Source of the DNA: Salvelinus alpinus
Lineage: Eukaryota > Chordata > Actinopteri > Salmoniformes > Salmonidae
Reading direction: 5' to 3'
Length of the DNA: 64,000 nucleotides
NCBI RefSeq assembly: GCF_045679555.1
Contig: NC_092089.1
Location: 2,370,663-2,434,662 of the forward strand
In this document: piece after piece, positions 18,215-30,200 of the stretch
How positions within the stretch are numbered: the stretch's first letter is position 1
How the letters are laid out: each line of letters opens with the position of its first letter
Translations under genes and position numbers: made by a program
The notes under the pieces: model-generated
Told to the model about the DNA's origin: nothing
The model's database searches: none
Seen by the model: only the letters and a program-made list of their open reading frames with translations

Positions 18215-21200
18215 ATCTGTGGTGTGATGCAAAAGGCTGAGTTTGAGGTCTCCACCCAGGCTGGTTCCATGAAGACCCTGAAGTTGAGAGAGCTGACCCA
18301 GCAGAGAGAGACTGAGCTGGGAAAGGCTGCTCTGACGATGGTGAGGGAGTGGAGGGGTGCTGAAACAGGGCCCTCTCTCCTCAGCAACACTAAAAAAGTA
18401 CTTTCGGGTCACAGAATTTCAGAATGTTCAGTATAAATGTCTGCAAGTAATAGCAGAAAAGCCTAAATGCCCCCGATGCAAATCAATGTGTATGGAATAC
18501 ATATTGACTTATAGAGCAAATACTATTCTAGGTGCCGCAGTAGAAGTGTTGTAGGGAATACTCAGTAGGGTCTGTAGAATGTATATATGGTGTAATTCCA
18601 TAGGGCTCTGAATAATACAGATCAAGATAGCTCAGCATTCAACACCATAGTACCCTCCAAGCTCATCATTAAGCTTGAGGCCCTGGGTCTGAACCCCACC
18701 CTGTGCAACTGGGTCCTGGACTTCCTGACGGGCCGCCCCCAGGTGGTGAAGGTACTGTAGGAAAAAACACCTCCACTTCACTTCACCTCCGCTCCACTTC
18801 ACAAGGATGCATGCTCAGCCCCCTCCTGTACTCCCTGTTCACCCATGACTGCGTGACCATGCATGCCTCCAACTCAATCATCAAGTCTGCAGATGACACA
18901 ACAGTAGTAGGCCTGATTACCAACAATGAAGAGACAGCCTACAGGGAGGAGGTGATGACCCTGGGAGTGTGGTGACAGGAAAATAATCTCTCACCCAACG
19001 TCAACAAAACAAAGGAGCTGATCGTGGATTTCAGGAAACAGCAGAGGGAGCACCCCCCTATCCACATCGATGTGACCACAGTGGAGAAGGTGGAAAGCTT
19101 CAAGTTCCTTGCGTACACATCACTGACAAACTGAAATGGTCCACCTACACAGACAGTGTGGTGAAGAAGGCGCAACAGCACCTCTTCAACCTCAGGAGGC
19201 TGAAGAAATTTGGCTTGGTACCTAAAACCCTCACAAACCTTTACAGATGCACAATTGAGAGCATCCTGTCAGGCTGTATCACTGTCTGGTACGGCAACTG
19301 CACTGCACGCAAACCGCAGGGCTCTCCAGAGGGTGGTGCGGTCTGCCCAACGCATCACCGGGGGCAAACTACCTGCCCTCCAGGACACCTACAGCACCCG
19401 ATGTCACAGGAAGGGCAAAAAGGACAAGGACAACAACCACCCGAGCCACTGCCTGTTCACCCCGCTATCATCCAGAAGGCGAGGTCAGTACAGGTGCATC
19501 AAAGCTGAGACTGAGAGACTGAAAAACAGCTTCTATCTCAAGGCCATCAAACTGTTAGATACTGTTAAATAGCCATCAGTAGCACATTAGAGGCCACTTT
19601 AATAATGGAACACTAGTCACTTTAATAATGTTTACATATTTTGCATTACTCATCTCATATGTATATACTGTATTCTACTGTATCTTAGTCTATGCCGCTC
19701 TGACATTGCTCGCCCAAATATTTATATATTCTTAATTCCTTTCCTTTACTTTAGATTGTGTGTATTGCTGTGAAATTGTTAGATATTACTCTTAGATATT
19801 ACTGCACTGTTAGAGCTAGAAACACAAGCATTTCGCTACACCAACAATAACATCTGCTTAACACGTGTACATTTAATTTGATTTAATTTTCACTGTTGTC
19901 AAACAGCTTAAAATGGGGTGCCTGGACACTATCAGGTACAAATATAGCACTGTACAGGAAGGAACACTCTGTATTATTCAGAGCCCAATGAAATGACACC
20001 ATTACATTCTACAGACCCTGAGTACTCCCCACCCCATTTTTACATCTGCACAAATAATCGTATAGTGTCCAGGCACCCCATTTTAAGATGTTTGACCACA
20101 GTAAAAGTACAGCAACACTTCCTATGACCTAGCTTTTTGTTCTAACTCATCTGATTTGTATTCTAGGAACTCTAGTGAGTAGACTGGGCCCTGGTTTTAT
20201 GGACACACAATCAATCGCTTTTCCTGTGTGCAGTTTGTCTGTGCAATACAACAAAAATACAGTACTTTTTTCTTAAACATTACATTTCAAATTGCATCCT
20301 TAAACAATAGCACCAGTAAATAAGCAAGAATCATACAATCAACATACAGTGGGGCAAAAAAAGTATTTAGTCAGCCACCAATTGTGCAAGTTCTCCCACT
20401 TAAAAAGATGAGAGAGGCCTGTAATTTTCATCATAGGTACACTTCAACTATGACAGACAAATTAAGAAAAAAAAATCCAGAAAATCACATTGTAGGATTT
20501 TTAATGAATTTATTTGCAAATTATGGTGCATTTCACTAAGGTCTACTACACCTGTTGTATTTGGCGCATGTTTGATTTGATTTATATAAAGTACTAATTC
20601 TCTTTAGTTTCGATTTTTACCCCATGTAGTTATTATATTTCTCCTAATTTTAACATTATGCACTATGCAAAGCTGCAAAAAAAATATTATTTCGTGGCAG
20701 ACACAGCATTTTACCAGACACAGCATTTTACTGCAGACTTTTATTTTGAAGGCAAAATCAGGAAACCTGAAGTATAAATTCATGTGGATAGGATCCAGCT
20801 AGTGTTGTTGCCATGAAGCTAATCCCTGTCTCCATACCGTTTTAGAGACCTTGTTCTCTTAAGGGACATCATTAAATAACCTATTATCAGCTCTTTCATG
20901 AAGGTTCGTAGCATCATATCTCTAACCTCTTCCTCTGACTGAGGAAAATTAATGGGCTTATTCTTGTTAATTTGTATTGCAGTGTCCTTTACACACCTAC
21001 ACTGTCAGAGCAATTACACATTTGTAACACCAGGTAGGGGTAAACGTAGGCCACACATTGTCAGGTTTTCCATATAGGACACACCAACTTATCAAACTTA
21101 TGAATTGCTTGCATTGTCCATATTTTTACCAGAACTTCAACTACGGCTTCCCCTGTATCTACAGTACATGCTCTCCATGATGTCTGCTTTCTGTGTGTGT

Positions 21201-21306
21201 GCAGGTCCGTAGAGCAGCACTGCAGGCCCTCCTGGAGCATGAGAGACAGCAGTACATCATAGAGCTCAACAGACTGGGCAAGACCATCTACAAACAGAGA
21301 GTCTAG
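17805..21306 (+). CDS. cfap141: CFAP141, cilia- and flagella-associated protein 141
   Basis: Four exons: 17805..17870, 17975..18015, 18214..18340 and 21205..21306. Phases agree and total 111 codons plus TAG. The family (human C1orf189, about 101 aa) is a small helical microtubule inner protein of ciliary doublets. The C-terminal part '[18 protein letters not shown]', then '[14 protein letters not shown]', aligns well with human [28 protein letters not shown]. The middle '[20 protein letters not shown]' matches the human helical region more loosely. The start [12 protein letters not shown] follows a clean CAGGATG context and is the only start in frame with a spliced first exon. Intron 2 is a 198-bp CT-rich intron. 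Intron 3 (2.86 kb) holds a LINE, a MITE and a Tc1 fragment. An AATAAA lies about 210 bp past the stop. The gene is divergent from THEM4 across a short shared promoter. Confidence 0.9.
18621..19888 (+). mobile_element. 5'-truncated LINE (L2/CR1-like), reverse-transcriptase C-terminal part
   Basis: Lies in CFAP141 intron 3 in the same orientation. Translated pieces include '[20 protein letters not shown]', the RT catalytic context '[13 protein letters not shown]', '[20 protein letters not shown]', '[20 protein letters not shown]' and '[16 protein letters not shown]', spread over more than one frame with internal stops, so it is dead. The 3' end is the salmonid-type AACATCTGCTTAACACGTGT followed by an ATTTGATTT-rich tail. 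It shares its family with the LINE at 52.65-64 kb. Confidence 0.85.
19890..20105. mobile_element. Palindromic MITE-like element with about 43-bp terminal inverted repeats
   Basis: The left arm contains TTAAAATGGGGTGCCTGGAC and the right arm the complement GTCCAGGCACCCCATTTTAA, extending to about 43 bp. The core of about 125 bp is non-coding. A 68-bp part of the core also occurs inverted at 18553-18620, immediately left of the LINE. Confidence 0.7.
20347..20530 (+). mobile_element. Tc1-like terminal fragment
   Basis: TA followed by CAGTGGGGCAAAAAAAGTAT, then the salmonid Tc1 end ATTGTGCAAGTTCTCCCACT and TCATAGGTACACTTCAACTA. Only one end is present; no transposase remains. Confidence 0.75.
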
Positions 21307-21514
21307 ACTCTAGTCTCCACTAGACCCATAACAACACCAAAGACCATCTGAAGTTTACGCTGAAAGCCATCTAGGAGCTAGGATGTGTGAACAACTATAG
21401 AATACTTTGAAGTATTAATGTGAAAACATTTACTCACAGCCATCTACAAGCACCTTGTTTACAATTTAACATGTGTTTTATCTTTAGGATTACAGTTTTA
21501 CACCGTTGTATTTA

Positions 21515-21522
21515 CATAAATA
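21515..21522 (+). terminator. Poly(A) signal of CFAP141
   Basis: AATAAA within ACATAAATAAAAAAAGG, about 210 bp after the stop codon. It is the only good signal before the next repeats. Confidence 0.55.
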
Positions 21523-22089
21523 AAAAAAGGTCTGATCTGTACAGAAGCAGAGTGGATAAAATGATTCTGTAAAAGTACACTTTTAAGCAATTTACATTCC
21601 AGTAACAAATTACTGGGACTCATGTCACATGACTCATGTCACCTTAACAAAACAGGAATTTGTGTGACAGTCAGGGAGGTAGCACTGTACATAAACAAAA
21701 CACATAATTGGTTAACAAACAGGTCTCCTTGTCAACAGCAAGCAAGACCAAAAAAGTAAACCGATACACAGTCGGGCATTTGTCCATTCAGTAGAACTTT
21801 CTACTGGTCATTTGCTTCAGTCTTTGAGGGGTAATTATGTAACATATGTGCTCACTACATTTAAGATACTGTATTGTAGCTCACAATGACAGGTCCAATC
21901 TCTCTAGCCATATCTGGGACACTTGGTAATGCAGGGTTGGAGACTAACACAGACTGATAATGTTTGATGTGCGCACACACTGTACCTGGAATTTCCAGAT
22001 AAACAACAAGGAGAGCAGTCGTTGATAATATCAATCAGATCAATTCTGTTTAATACAATCATTCAGGGAGACACCTCCAGAACAGAAGC

Positions 22090-22440
22090 ATAGAAAATGT
22101 CCAACGGGGCTCTTGGAGACAGAACCTTCATATTCTAATCAGACAGTACCAAATGTTCTCTAAAACATCAACCAGAGAGGCTTGGAGTCAATACAAAGAC
22201 AGTGACTTTGCCGGCTGCTACAGAATCACACAGTGTTGTCATCAATACAATAATAATCAGTGTGTTCTCGGTCCTTGTAGCTTCAGTAGCTCAGGTCTAG
22301 TGACCATCAACCCATACAAAAGTGTGTCACAAATAGAACATTGGAAATCATGTGTATTATAGAAAGGGAAAACATATAAATATGCTAATCATTGTGTTAA
22401 TTACTGTTAATTGAATATTCACTTTATTCATCTTTAAAAA
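22090..22440 (+). repeat. Left arm of a diverged inverted repeat
   Basis: Colinear with the reverse complement of 28,640-29,040. Shared words include CTCTTGGAGACAG, TAATCAGACAG, ATCAATACAAT, AATCAGTGTGT, TCGGTCCTTGTA, CTAGTGACCATCAACCC and AAATCATGTGT. In this arm the segment that became the 56-bp minisatellite unit at 29 kb is present once (near 22,106-22,156). Confidence 0.75.
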
Positions 22441-22479
22441 AAATATACTCTGATTAATGCACACCACACCCAAATGCAA

Positions 22480-22716
22480 TAAAGGTCAATCATACATCTA
22501 TGCACTATAAAGGTCAATCATAGATCTATGCACTATAAAGGTCAATCCTAGATCTATGCACTATAAAGGTCAATCATAGATCTATGCACTATAAAGGTCA
22601 ATCATACATCTATGCATAATACATATTTAATAGACAATTGAACCAGATGGGCATGCACCTGCACACTTCTCTAGAACTCTTCTCTAGAACTCTTCTCTAG
22701 AACTCTTCTCTAGAAC
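22480..22716. repeat. Two short tandem arrays (29-bp and 16-bp units)
   Basis: About five copies of a 29-bp unit (CTATAAAGGTCAATCATAGA plus TCTATGCA) at about 22,485-22,617, then three to four copies of TCTTCTCTAGAAC at 22,667-22,716. Confidence 0.9.
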
Positions 22717-23093
22717 CTTTGCAACATTCAGAAGTCACCTCAGAGACACCTTGCTCCATCTCTGAGGGAATTAGCCCTAACCTCTTTCAGTCATTCCTAC
22801 ATTAATGTACTGTACCATAGGATGAAACTCACTAATTAAATAATGTAATGTCTCCCTTCCTTACCTGCATACATAAACTAACAGTGTACTGTATGTAATG
22901 AAGACATGACATTCAGACTGGGTTTTCCAAACCCTTCTTGTTTTTTATTTTCCTGAGTATTGAGAGGTACAGTGAAGTGAAGGTGGTTGTAGGTGGTGAA
23001 TGTTATGAGCTGCACAACGATGATGTGTATGGGTGTGTGTGCATCACGGCAAGCATGAGGGAGGGATGGAGGCTGATAGTGTAGTCCAAGTCT

Positions 23094-26000
23094 TCATTTT
23101 GGGGCCTCTGTGATTCCACACAGCTTCCTGCAAAACAACAAAGAAAACAACAACAACAACCATTAGTTATCAATAGCATGTGAGCACCCAGTAACCACAG
23201 AACTACATGACACACAGTACACCGTGACCATAGAAGTCTTTCATAATGGTGACCACAAGACTGTGTTACTGGGTGTGTGTGAGTGTGCCTGAATGTCTGG
23301 GTGTGTATCTGCTCTTACCGTCCTTCCTCATTGGTCTGGTCCACAAACGCACACAGTGCCTTGTCCCGCTCCAGAATCTGCTGTTTCAACTCCTGGATCT
23401 CCTCCTGAGCTTTCTTCTTCTGTGCTTCTTGATCATCTAGAGGGGGAGCGAGGGATAATGAGAGAGGGGTGGAAAGCAGGAGGGTAGGAAAAAAGACAGA
23501 AGGAAATGGGTGGATAAGGAGGAAAGGGTATTGAGAGGTGGGAAGGAGGAGAGAAAGACATGGCGGGAAATGGGGAGGGCAGGAAAAATGTATTGAGAGA
23601 GAGAAAGATTGTGAGGTCTGGGGTCTGCTCAACAACCAAGAATTCACAAAATGGGACAAACACCAAATTGAGACTCTGCATGCAGAATTCTGCAAAAATA
23701 TACCCTGTGTAAAATGTAAAACACAAATAACACACAAATAATGCATGCAGAGCAGAATTAGGCTGATACCCTCTAATGATCAAAATCCAGAAAAGAGACG
23801 ATAAATTCTACAACCACCTAAAAGGAAGCAATTCATGACTGAGCTGACGGTCTCCCATCACTGCAGTAAAATAGCCATCGTACCTTTAACTTTCTGAAGG
23901 GCCGCCGACGCATCAGTCTTCTTTTTCTCCACATCGGCCTGAGGAGAAAAAAAGAGGGGAGATGAGGAAGATGAGGACCGGTATTTGAAGCATTGTGGGC
24001 CTTATCTAGCTAGGCCTTATTAAGGGCTACATAAGGCATACAATGATTCCTTCATAATATGCACTTTGTTTAAAGTGTGACTAATCATTTTTGTGACTAA
24101 TAAGTGAGAACAAAATGTAATTCCTGACTGATCACTGCTAAGAGAATACCTGGCAGAATTCCTCTCACATGCCACTCAACACAAAACATACAGTATCTTC
24201 AGAAAGTATTCACACCCCTTGACTTTTTCCAAATTTTGTTGTGATACAAAGTGGGATTCAAATAGGTTAAATTGTACTTTTTTGCCAACGATCTACACAA
24301 AATACTCTGTAATTCAAAGAGGAAAAAAATATATAAAAAAAATAATGGAAAAATAAAACACTAATATATCTTGATTAGATACTGTACGTATTCAATCCCC
24401 CTGCCAATACATGTTAGAATCCCCTTCGGCAGCGATTACAGCTGTGAGCACACAGCTTTGCACATCTGATTGTACAATATTTGCCCAATATTCTTTAAAA
24501 CATTCTTAAAGCTCTTTCAACTTGTTTGTTGATCATTGCTCGACAGCCATTTTCATGTCTTGCCATAGATTTTCAAGACGATTCAAGTCAAAACTGTAAC
24601 CAGGCCACTCAGGAACATTCAATGGCGTCTTGGTAAGCAACTCCAGTGTATATTTGGCCTTGTGTTTTAGGTTATTGTCCTGCTGAAAGGTGAATTTGTC
24701 TCCCAGTGTCTGTTGGAAAGCAGACTGAACCAGGTTTTCCTCTAGGGTTTTGCCTGTGCTTAGCTCTATTCCATACATTTTTATCATAAAAACTCCCTAG
24801 TTCTTGCCGATGACAAGCACACCCATAACATGATGCAGCCACCAACATGCTTGAAAATATGAAGAGTGGCGATGTGTGGTGATGTGTTGTGTTGGATTTG
24901 CCCCAAATATAAAGCTTTGTATTCAGGAGAAAAATGTAATTTCTTTGCCTCATTATTTGCAGTATTGCTAAAGTGCCTTATTGCAAACAGGATTCCTGTT
25001 TTGGAATATTTTTTATTCTGTACAGACTTCCTTCTTTTCACTCTGTCCTTGAGGCTAGTATTGTGGAATAACTACAATGTTGTTGATCCATCCTCAGTTT
25101 TCTCCTATCACAGCCAATAAACTCTGTTTTAAAAATCACAATTAGCTTCATGGTGAAATTCCTGAGCGGTTTCCTTCCTCTACAGCCACTGAGGACGCCT
25201 GTATCTTTGTAGTGACTGGGTGTATTGATACACCATCCAAAATGTAATTAATAACTTCACCATGCTCAAAGGTGTCCTACCAAAAGGTGTCCTTCTTTGC
25301 GAGGCACTGGAAAACCTCCTTGGTCTTTGTGGTTGAATCTGTGCTTGAAATTCACTGCTGGACTGAGGGACCTTACAAATAATTGTATGTGTGGGGTACT
25401 TAGATGGGGTAATCATTATGTGGGGTAATCATGTTAAACACTTGTGGCACACAGAGTGAGTCCATGCAAAATCCCCATCAAAATCTGTCTGTTTAAGATA
25501 GAGATACTGTATGGGCTGTGTCTCAATCCACTGCATCCACCTTGAGCAGCGCATCTGCAGTGGAAAGTGGCAGAGCTACAATGCTGTTTGTCAGATCAGC
25601 ATACATCCCGAAAATCAGTCTCCTCACAAAAACTTCTGTAGTGTCCGAACAAGTGTCATGGGGCTCATCTGAACGTAACCCTGTAACGGGTCAGAGAATG
25701 AATGGAAGTATGGAAGTAGTTTTGTGCCAAAAATTCTTTTATTTCCTGAGCTTTCTTATATCTCCTAGACACAGTGGGGAGAACAAGTATTTGATACACT
25801 GCCGATTTTGCAGGTTTTCCTACTTACAAAGCATGTAGAGGTCTGTAATTTTTATCATAGGTACACTTCAACTGTGAGAGACGGAATCTAAAACAACAAT
25901 CCAGAAAATCACATTGTATTATTTTTAAGTAATTAATTTGCATTTTATTGCATGACATAAGTATTTGATCACCTACCAACCAGTAAGAATTCCGGCTCTC

Positions 26001-28132
26001 ACAGACCTGTTAGTTTTTCTTTAAGAAGCCCTCCTGTTCTCCACTCATTACCTGTACTAACTGCACCTGTTTGAACTCGTTACCTGTATAAAAGACACCT
26101 GTCCACACACTCAATCAAACAGACTCCAACCTCTCCACAATGGCCAAGACCAGAGAGCTGTGTAAGGACATCAGGGCTAAAATTGTAGACCTGCACAAGG
26201 CTGGGATGGGCTACAGGACAATAGGCAAGCAGCTTGGTGAGAAGGCAACAACTGTTGGCGCAGTTATTAGAAAATGTAAGTTCAAGATGACAGTCAATCA
26301 CCCTCGGTCTGGGGCTCCATGCAAGATCTCACCTCGTGGGGCATCAATGATCATGAGGAAGGTGAGGGATCAGCCCAGAACTACACGGCAGGACCTGGTC
26401 AATGACCTGAAGAGAGCTGGGACCACAGTCTCAAAGAAAACCATTAGTAACACACTACGCCGTCATGGATTAAAATCCTGCAGCGCACGCAAGGTCCCCC
26501 TGCTCAAGCCAGCGCATGTCCAGGCCCATCTGAAGTTTGCCAATGACCATCTGGATGATCCAGAGGAGGAATGGGAGAAGATCATGTGGTCTGATGAGAC
26601 AAAAATAGAGCTTTTTGGTCTAAACTCCACTCGCCGTGTTTGGAGGAAGAAGAAGGATGAGTACAACCCCAAGAACACCATCCCAACCGTGAAGCATGGA
26701 GGTGGAAACATCATTCTTTGGGGATGCTTTTCTGCAAAGGGGACAGGACGACTGCACCGTATTGAGGGGAGGATGGATGGGGCCATGTATCGCGAGATCT
26801 TGGCCAACAACCTCCTTCCCTCAGTAAGAGCATTAAAGATGGGTCGTAGCTGGGTCTTCCAGCATGACAACGACCCGAAACACACAGCCAGGGCAACTAA
26901 GGAGTGGCTCCGTAAGAAGCATCTCAAGGTCCTGGAGTGGCCTAGCCAGTCTCCAGACCTGAACCCAATAGAAAATCTGTGGAGGGAGCTGAAAGTGTGT
27001 ATTGCCTAGCGACAGCCCCGAAACCTGAAGGATCTAGAGAAGGTCTGTATGGAGGAGTGGGCCAAAATCCCTGCTGCAGTGTGTGCAAACCTGGTCAAGA
27101 ACTACAGGAAACGTATGATGAACAAAGGTGTCTGTACCAAATATTATGTTCTGCTTTTCTGATGTATCAAATACTTATGTCATGCAATAAAATGCAAATT
27201 AATTACTTAAAAATCATACAATGTGATTTTCTGGATTTTTGTAAGTTTGCTTTGTAAGTAGGAAAACCTGCAAAATCGGCAGTGTATCAAATACTTGTTC
27301 TCCCCACTGTATAGGACAGACACATCAAAACCTTATTCCTTATTATTAATTTTTTGACTGTCTGTTTTGCCATTTATGAATGCGTTATTCAATGCGTTTC
27401 TATGTGCTATATTTTTCTTTATATACCTAAAGATATAAACAATTCCAAACAAATAGCTAAATAATCCATGGTATGGCCATCTTAAAACAATTAGCTGAGC
27501 AGAAGCTGATTTTTACTCCTCAATTTATTTAGGCTTGCCATAACAAAGGTGCTGATTACTTATTGACTCAAGACATTGCAGCTTTTCATTTTTATATATT
27601 TTTTTACAATTTCAGAACACATAATACCACTTTGACATTTTAAGGTATTGTGTGTAGATCAGTGACACAAAATCTCAATTGAATCCATTTTAACTTCAGG
27701 TTGAAAAACAACAAAAAGTGAAGGAGTGTGAATACTTTCTGAAGGAACTGTATTACATCCCATGTCAGTTTACCTTCTAGTGTGTTTGTAGCAGGTGTCT
27801 GTTTGCTTTGCGTGTGCGTGCGTGCGTGGGCCTACCTTCTCTGTATGACAGGTCTTTAGACTCTTGTCCGCCTCGCCTGTGGCTTTAGCAGACTGCTCCT
27901 TCTTCTTAGTCAGCTCGTCTCTCTTGGTGTTGATGGGCTCCAGCTCACCATTCAGCTTCTGGATCTTCATCTTGACCTGGACGATGTCGTTCTCCTTCTG
28001 CTTGACCTGAGAGGAGCTCTCCAGAGCGCGGGCTTTAAGACCCCGCAGAGTCAGCTCCTGGCGGACCGCCTGGTAAATCAACACCACCATCACACCCACG
28101 GCCAGGAACACTAGCGCAGACACAGCCCGCAT
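23094..28132 (-). CDS. Small membrane-anchored coiled-coil protein (paralogue A)
   Basis: Four exons: 28132..27836, 23938..23884, 23436..23319 and 23127..23094, phases 0, 1, 2, giving 167 aa and TGA. The name and function are not known to me. Residues 1-20 ([20 protein letters not shown]) form an uncleaved signal-anchor helix. Residues 35-150 are a long Lys/Glu/Gln-rich coiled coil. The end is [22 protein letters not shown] with two cysteines. The topology suggests a type II or signal-anchored protein with an extracytoplasmic coiled coil. The exon lengths, phases and C-terminal C-FV-EGRKLCG motif match the divergent gene at 31.2 kb, so the two are paralogues. The 3.9-kb first intron holds nested Tc1 elements (24191-27750). 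Splice sites are GTAGG, GTACG and GTAAG donors with good acceptors. The start ATG is the only one before the hydrophobic helix. Confidence 0.8.
25772..27309 (+). mobile_element. Young Tc1-like transposon, nearly complete
   Basis: Ends CAGTGGGGAGAACAAGTATT and its exact complement, with long imperfect inverted repeats (CTGCCGATTTTGCAGGTTTT on the left, mirrored on the right). TA follows the right end; the left flank reads CA, a mutated TA. Length of 1.54 kb is normal for Tc1. It encodes a nearly full transposase. Confidence 0.9.
26140..27009 (+). CDS. Tc1-like transposase, C-terminally cut by one stop
   Basis: 289 codons from [20 protein letters not shown]. The N-terminal paired-like helix-turn-helix (residues 1-110) includes [12 protein letters not shown]. 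The catalytic DD34E core shows [11 protein letters not shown] (first Asp near residue 151), [14 protein letters not shown] (second Asp near 243) and [11 protein letters not shown] (Glu near 279). The frame ends at TAG (27007-27009) after ELKVCIA but continues in the same frame with [20 protein letters not shown] to a natural stop at 27162, so a single nonsense change removes about 50 residues. Otherwise intact and therefore recent. Confidence 0.9.
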   Translation: MAKTRELCKDIRAKIVDLHKAGMGYRTIGKQLGEKATTVGAVIRKCKFKMTVNHPRSGAPCKISPRGASMIMRKVRDQPRTTRQDLVNDLKRAGTTVSKKTISNTLRRHGLKSCSARKVPLLKPAHVQAHLKFANDHLDDPEEEWEKIMWSDETKIELFGLNSTRRVWRKKKDEYNPKNTIPTVKHGGGNIILWGCFSAKGTGRLHRIEGRMDGAMYREILANNLLPSVRALKMGRSWVFQHDNDPKHTARATKEWLRKKHLKVLEWPSQSPDLNPIENLWRELKVCIA

Positions 28133-28639
28133 ACTGCTGGGACAGGACAGAGAGAAGGAAGGAGGTAGAGAAAGAGAGAGGGAGGAAGAGATGAGGCTCA
28201 AGTCAGGTCCAGTTTGTCTTTCTTGGCTGCTGTCTTGATCGGTCACTCCTCAACCATCCCTGTAGTCAGCCTGTGTGTGTTGGAGAGTGTGTGTGTTCAC
28301 ATTCCCTCCCTCTGGTTGCTGATGGCAGTCTGTCCACCTGTAACCGCTTCGTCCTACTAGGCGGAATGTTTGGTAGACAAAGTGAAATCTACTTCCTTGT
28401 TTAACTACCACACTCCCACCGCTTTTATCTCCCTCCCTCCCCACTTCTCTCTCCCTCCCTTCCTCTCTTGCTCTCTCACCTTCTGTTTCAGAGGTCATGG
28501 TTAACAGATATGCTCTCTCTCTATTGTTTATCTACCTCATTCATTTGCATTTAATTTCTCCTCCCTCTTCCTCTTAGATGGTACACAGACAACCAGAGAT
28601 TATGAAATTGTTCCATGTAGTAAGTCATCATTTAGGGTG

Positions 28640-28975
28640 CAGTGTGTGCAATGGGGAGATTTAAGATCATTAAAGTTCATATTCGGTTTAGAGTGATTAA
28701 CACAATGTTTAGCATAGTAGTATATATTATGTTCCTTCTGTAAAACACATGATTTCCAGTGTATGTGACACTCAAGGTGCGGGTTGATGGTCACTAGACT
28801 TGATACTGAATGTTATGGATTATTCTCATATCTGTTGATAGTGATTAACGCCAGACTGGATGTACAAGGACCGAGGACACACTGATTATTCATATTGTAT
28901 TGATGACATTGTGTTAACACTGTATGATTCTGTAGAGCTGGCAAAGTAGCAGCCTTTTGTTTTGACTTCCTTCCA
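28640..28975 (-). repeat. Right arm of the diverged inverted repeat
   Basis: Reverse complement of 22,150-22,440, with shared words such as ACACATGATTT, GGGTTGATGGTCACTAGAC, TACAAGGACCGAGGACACAC and CAGAATCATACAGTG. It continues directly into the 56-bp minisatellite. Confidence 0.75.
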
Positions 28976-28983
28976 GCCTCACG

Positions 28984-29772
28984 GGCTGGTGTTTACTCTG
29001 GTGCTGTCTGATAAGGATATAAAGGGCCTGTCTCCAAGAGGCTGGTGTTTACTCTGGTGCTGTCTGATTAGGATATAAAGGGCCTGTCTCCAAGAGGCCG
29101 GTGTTTACTCTGGTGCTGTCTGATAAAGATATAAAGGGCCTGTCTCCAAGAGGCTGGTGTTTACTCTGGTGCTGTCTGATTAGGATATAAAGGGCCTGTC
29201 TCCAAGAGGCTGGTGTTTACTCTGGTGCTGTCTGATTACGATATAAAGGGCCTGTCTCCAAGAGGCCGGTGTTTACTTTGGTGCTGTCTGATAAGGATAT
29301 AAAGGGCCTGTCTCCAAGAGGCCGGTGTTTACTCTGGTGCTGTCTGATTACGATATAAAGGGCCTGTCTCCAAGAGACCGGTGTTTACTCTGGTGCTGTC
29401 TGATTACGATATAAAGGGCCTGTCTCCAAGAGGCCGGTGTTTACTCTGGTGCTGTCTGATTACGATATAAAGGGCCTGTCTCCAAGAGGCTGGTGTTTAC
29501 TCTGGTGCTGTCTGATTAGGATATAAAGGGCCTGTCTCCAAGAGGCCGGTGTTTACTCTGGTGCTGTCTGATAAGGATATAAAGGGCCTGTCTCCAAGAG
29601 GCCGGTGTTTACTCTGGTGCTGTCTGATTAGGATATAAAGGGCCTGTCTCCAAGAGGCCGGTGTTTACTCTGGTGCTGTCTGATTAGGATATAAAGGGCC
29701 TGTCTCCAAGAGGCCGGTGTTTACTCTGGTGCTGTCTGATTAGGATATAAAGGGCTTGTCTCTAAGAGGCCA
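28984..29772. repeat. Minisatellite, 56-bp unit, about 14 copies
   Basis: Units GGCTGGTGTTTACTCTGGTG, then CTGTCTGATAAGGATATAAA, then GGGCCTGTCTCCAAGA. Variants GATAAGG, GATTAGG and GATTACG alternate. The same segment occurs once, inverted, near 22,106-22,156, so this array is a local amplification inside the right arm of the inverted repeat. Confidence 0.95.
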
Positions 29773-30014
29773 GTAAGACATTGGGATCATTTGAGTGGGA
29801 AGGGAAAAGCAACCGACTGTCGACAAAAGTCCAGGAGTGAAGTCGGGGGAGGTGCATATGTGACAGCCAAAAGTCAGACACTGATGTGGTTTTCCAACAG
29901 CAAGGCTCAGTGCAACATGGCAGTGTTCCCATTGTTTATAAAAGTTGTTCTTTATTATGTCAAAATAAACAGGTCTCCAACCCGCATATCACACACTCAC
30001 AAACTGAACATATA

Positions 30015-30200
30015 CAGTGCATTCGGAAAGTATTCAGACCCCTTGACTTTTTCCAAATTTTGTTACGTTACAGCCTTATTCTAATATAGATTACATTTTT
30101 TTTCTCCAATTCATCAATAAGCATGCACCCTGTAAGGAAGTCCAGGATCCAGATGCAGAGGGAGGTTTTTTAGTCCCATGGTCCTAAGCTTGGTACATTT
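30015..30200. mobile_element. Tc1 terminal fragment next to a LINE fragment
   Basis: TA plus CAGTGCATTCGGAAAGTATT starts a salmonid Tc1 end that stops near 30,115. From about 30,134 to 30,190 the DNA matches the LINE at 53,135-53,195 (GGAAGTCCAGGATCC, GCAGAGGGAGG, TTAGTCCCA). Confidence 0.65.

Larger units (their letters stand above)
24191..27750 (-). mobile_element. Tc1-like transposon relic, interrupted by younger insertions
   Basis: Flanked by TA on both sides. The left end is CAGTATCTTCAGAAAGTATT and the right end is the complement of CAGTTCCTTCAGAAAGTATT. The minus strand keeps scraps of a Tc1 transposase ('[20 protein letters not shown]', '[15 protein letters not shown]') at 24,533-24,790, with stops elsewhere. 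An unrelated repeat (about 25,440-25,770 and 27,312-27,530) and inside it a younger Tc1 (25772-27309) split the element. It fills intron 1 of paralogue A. Confidence 0.8.
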
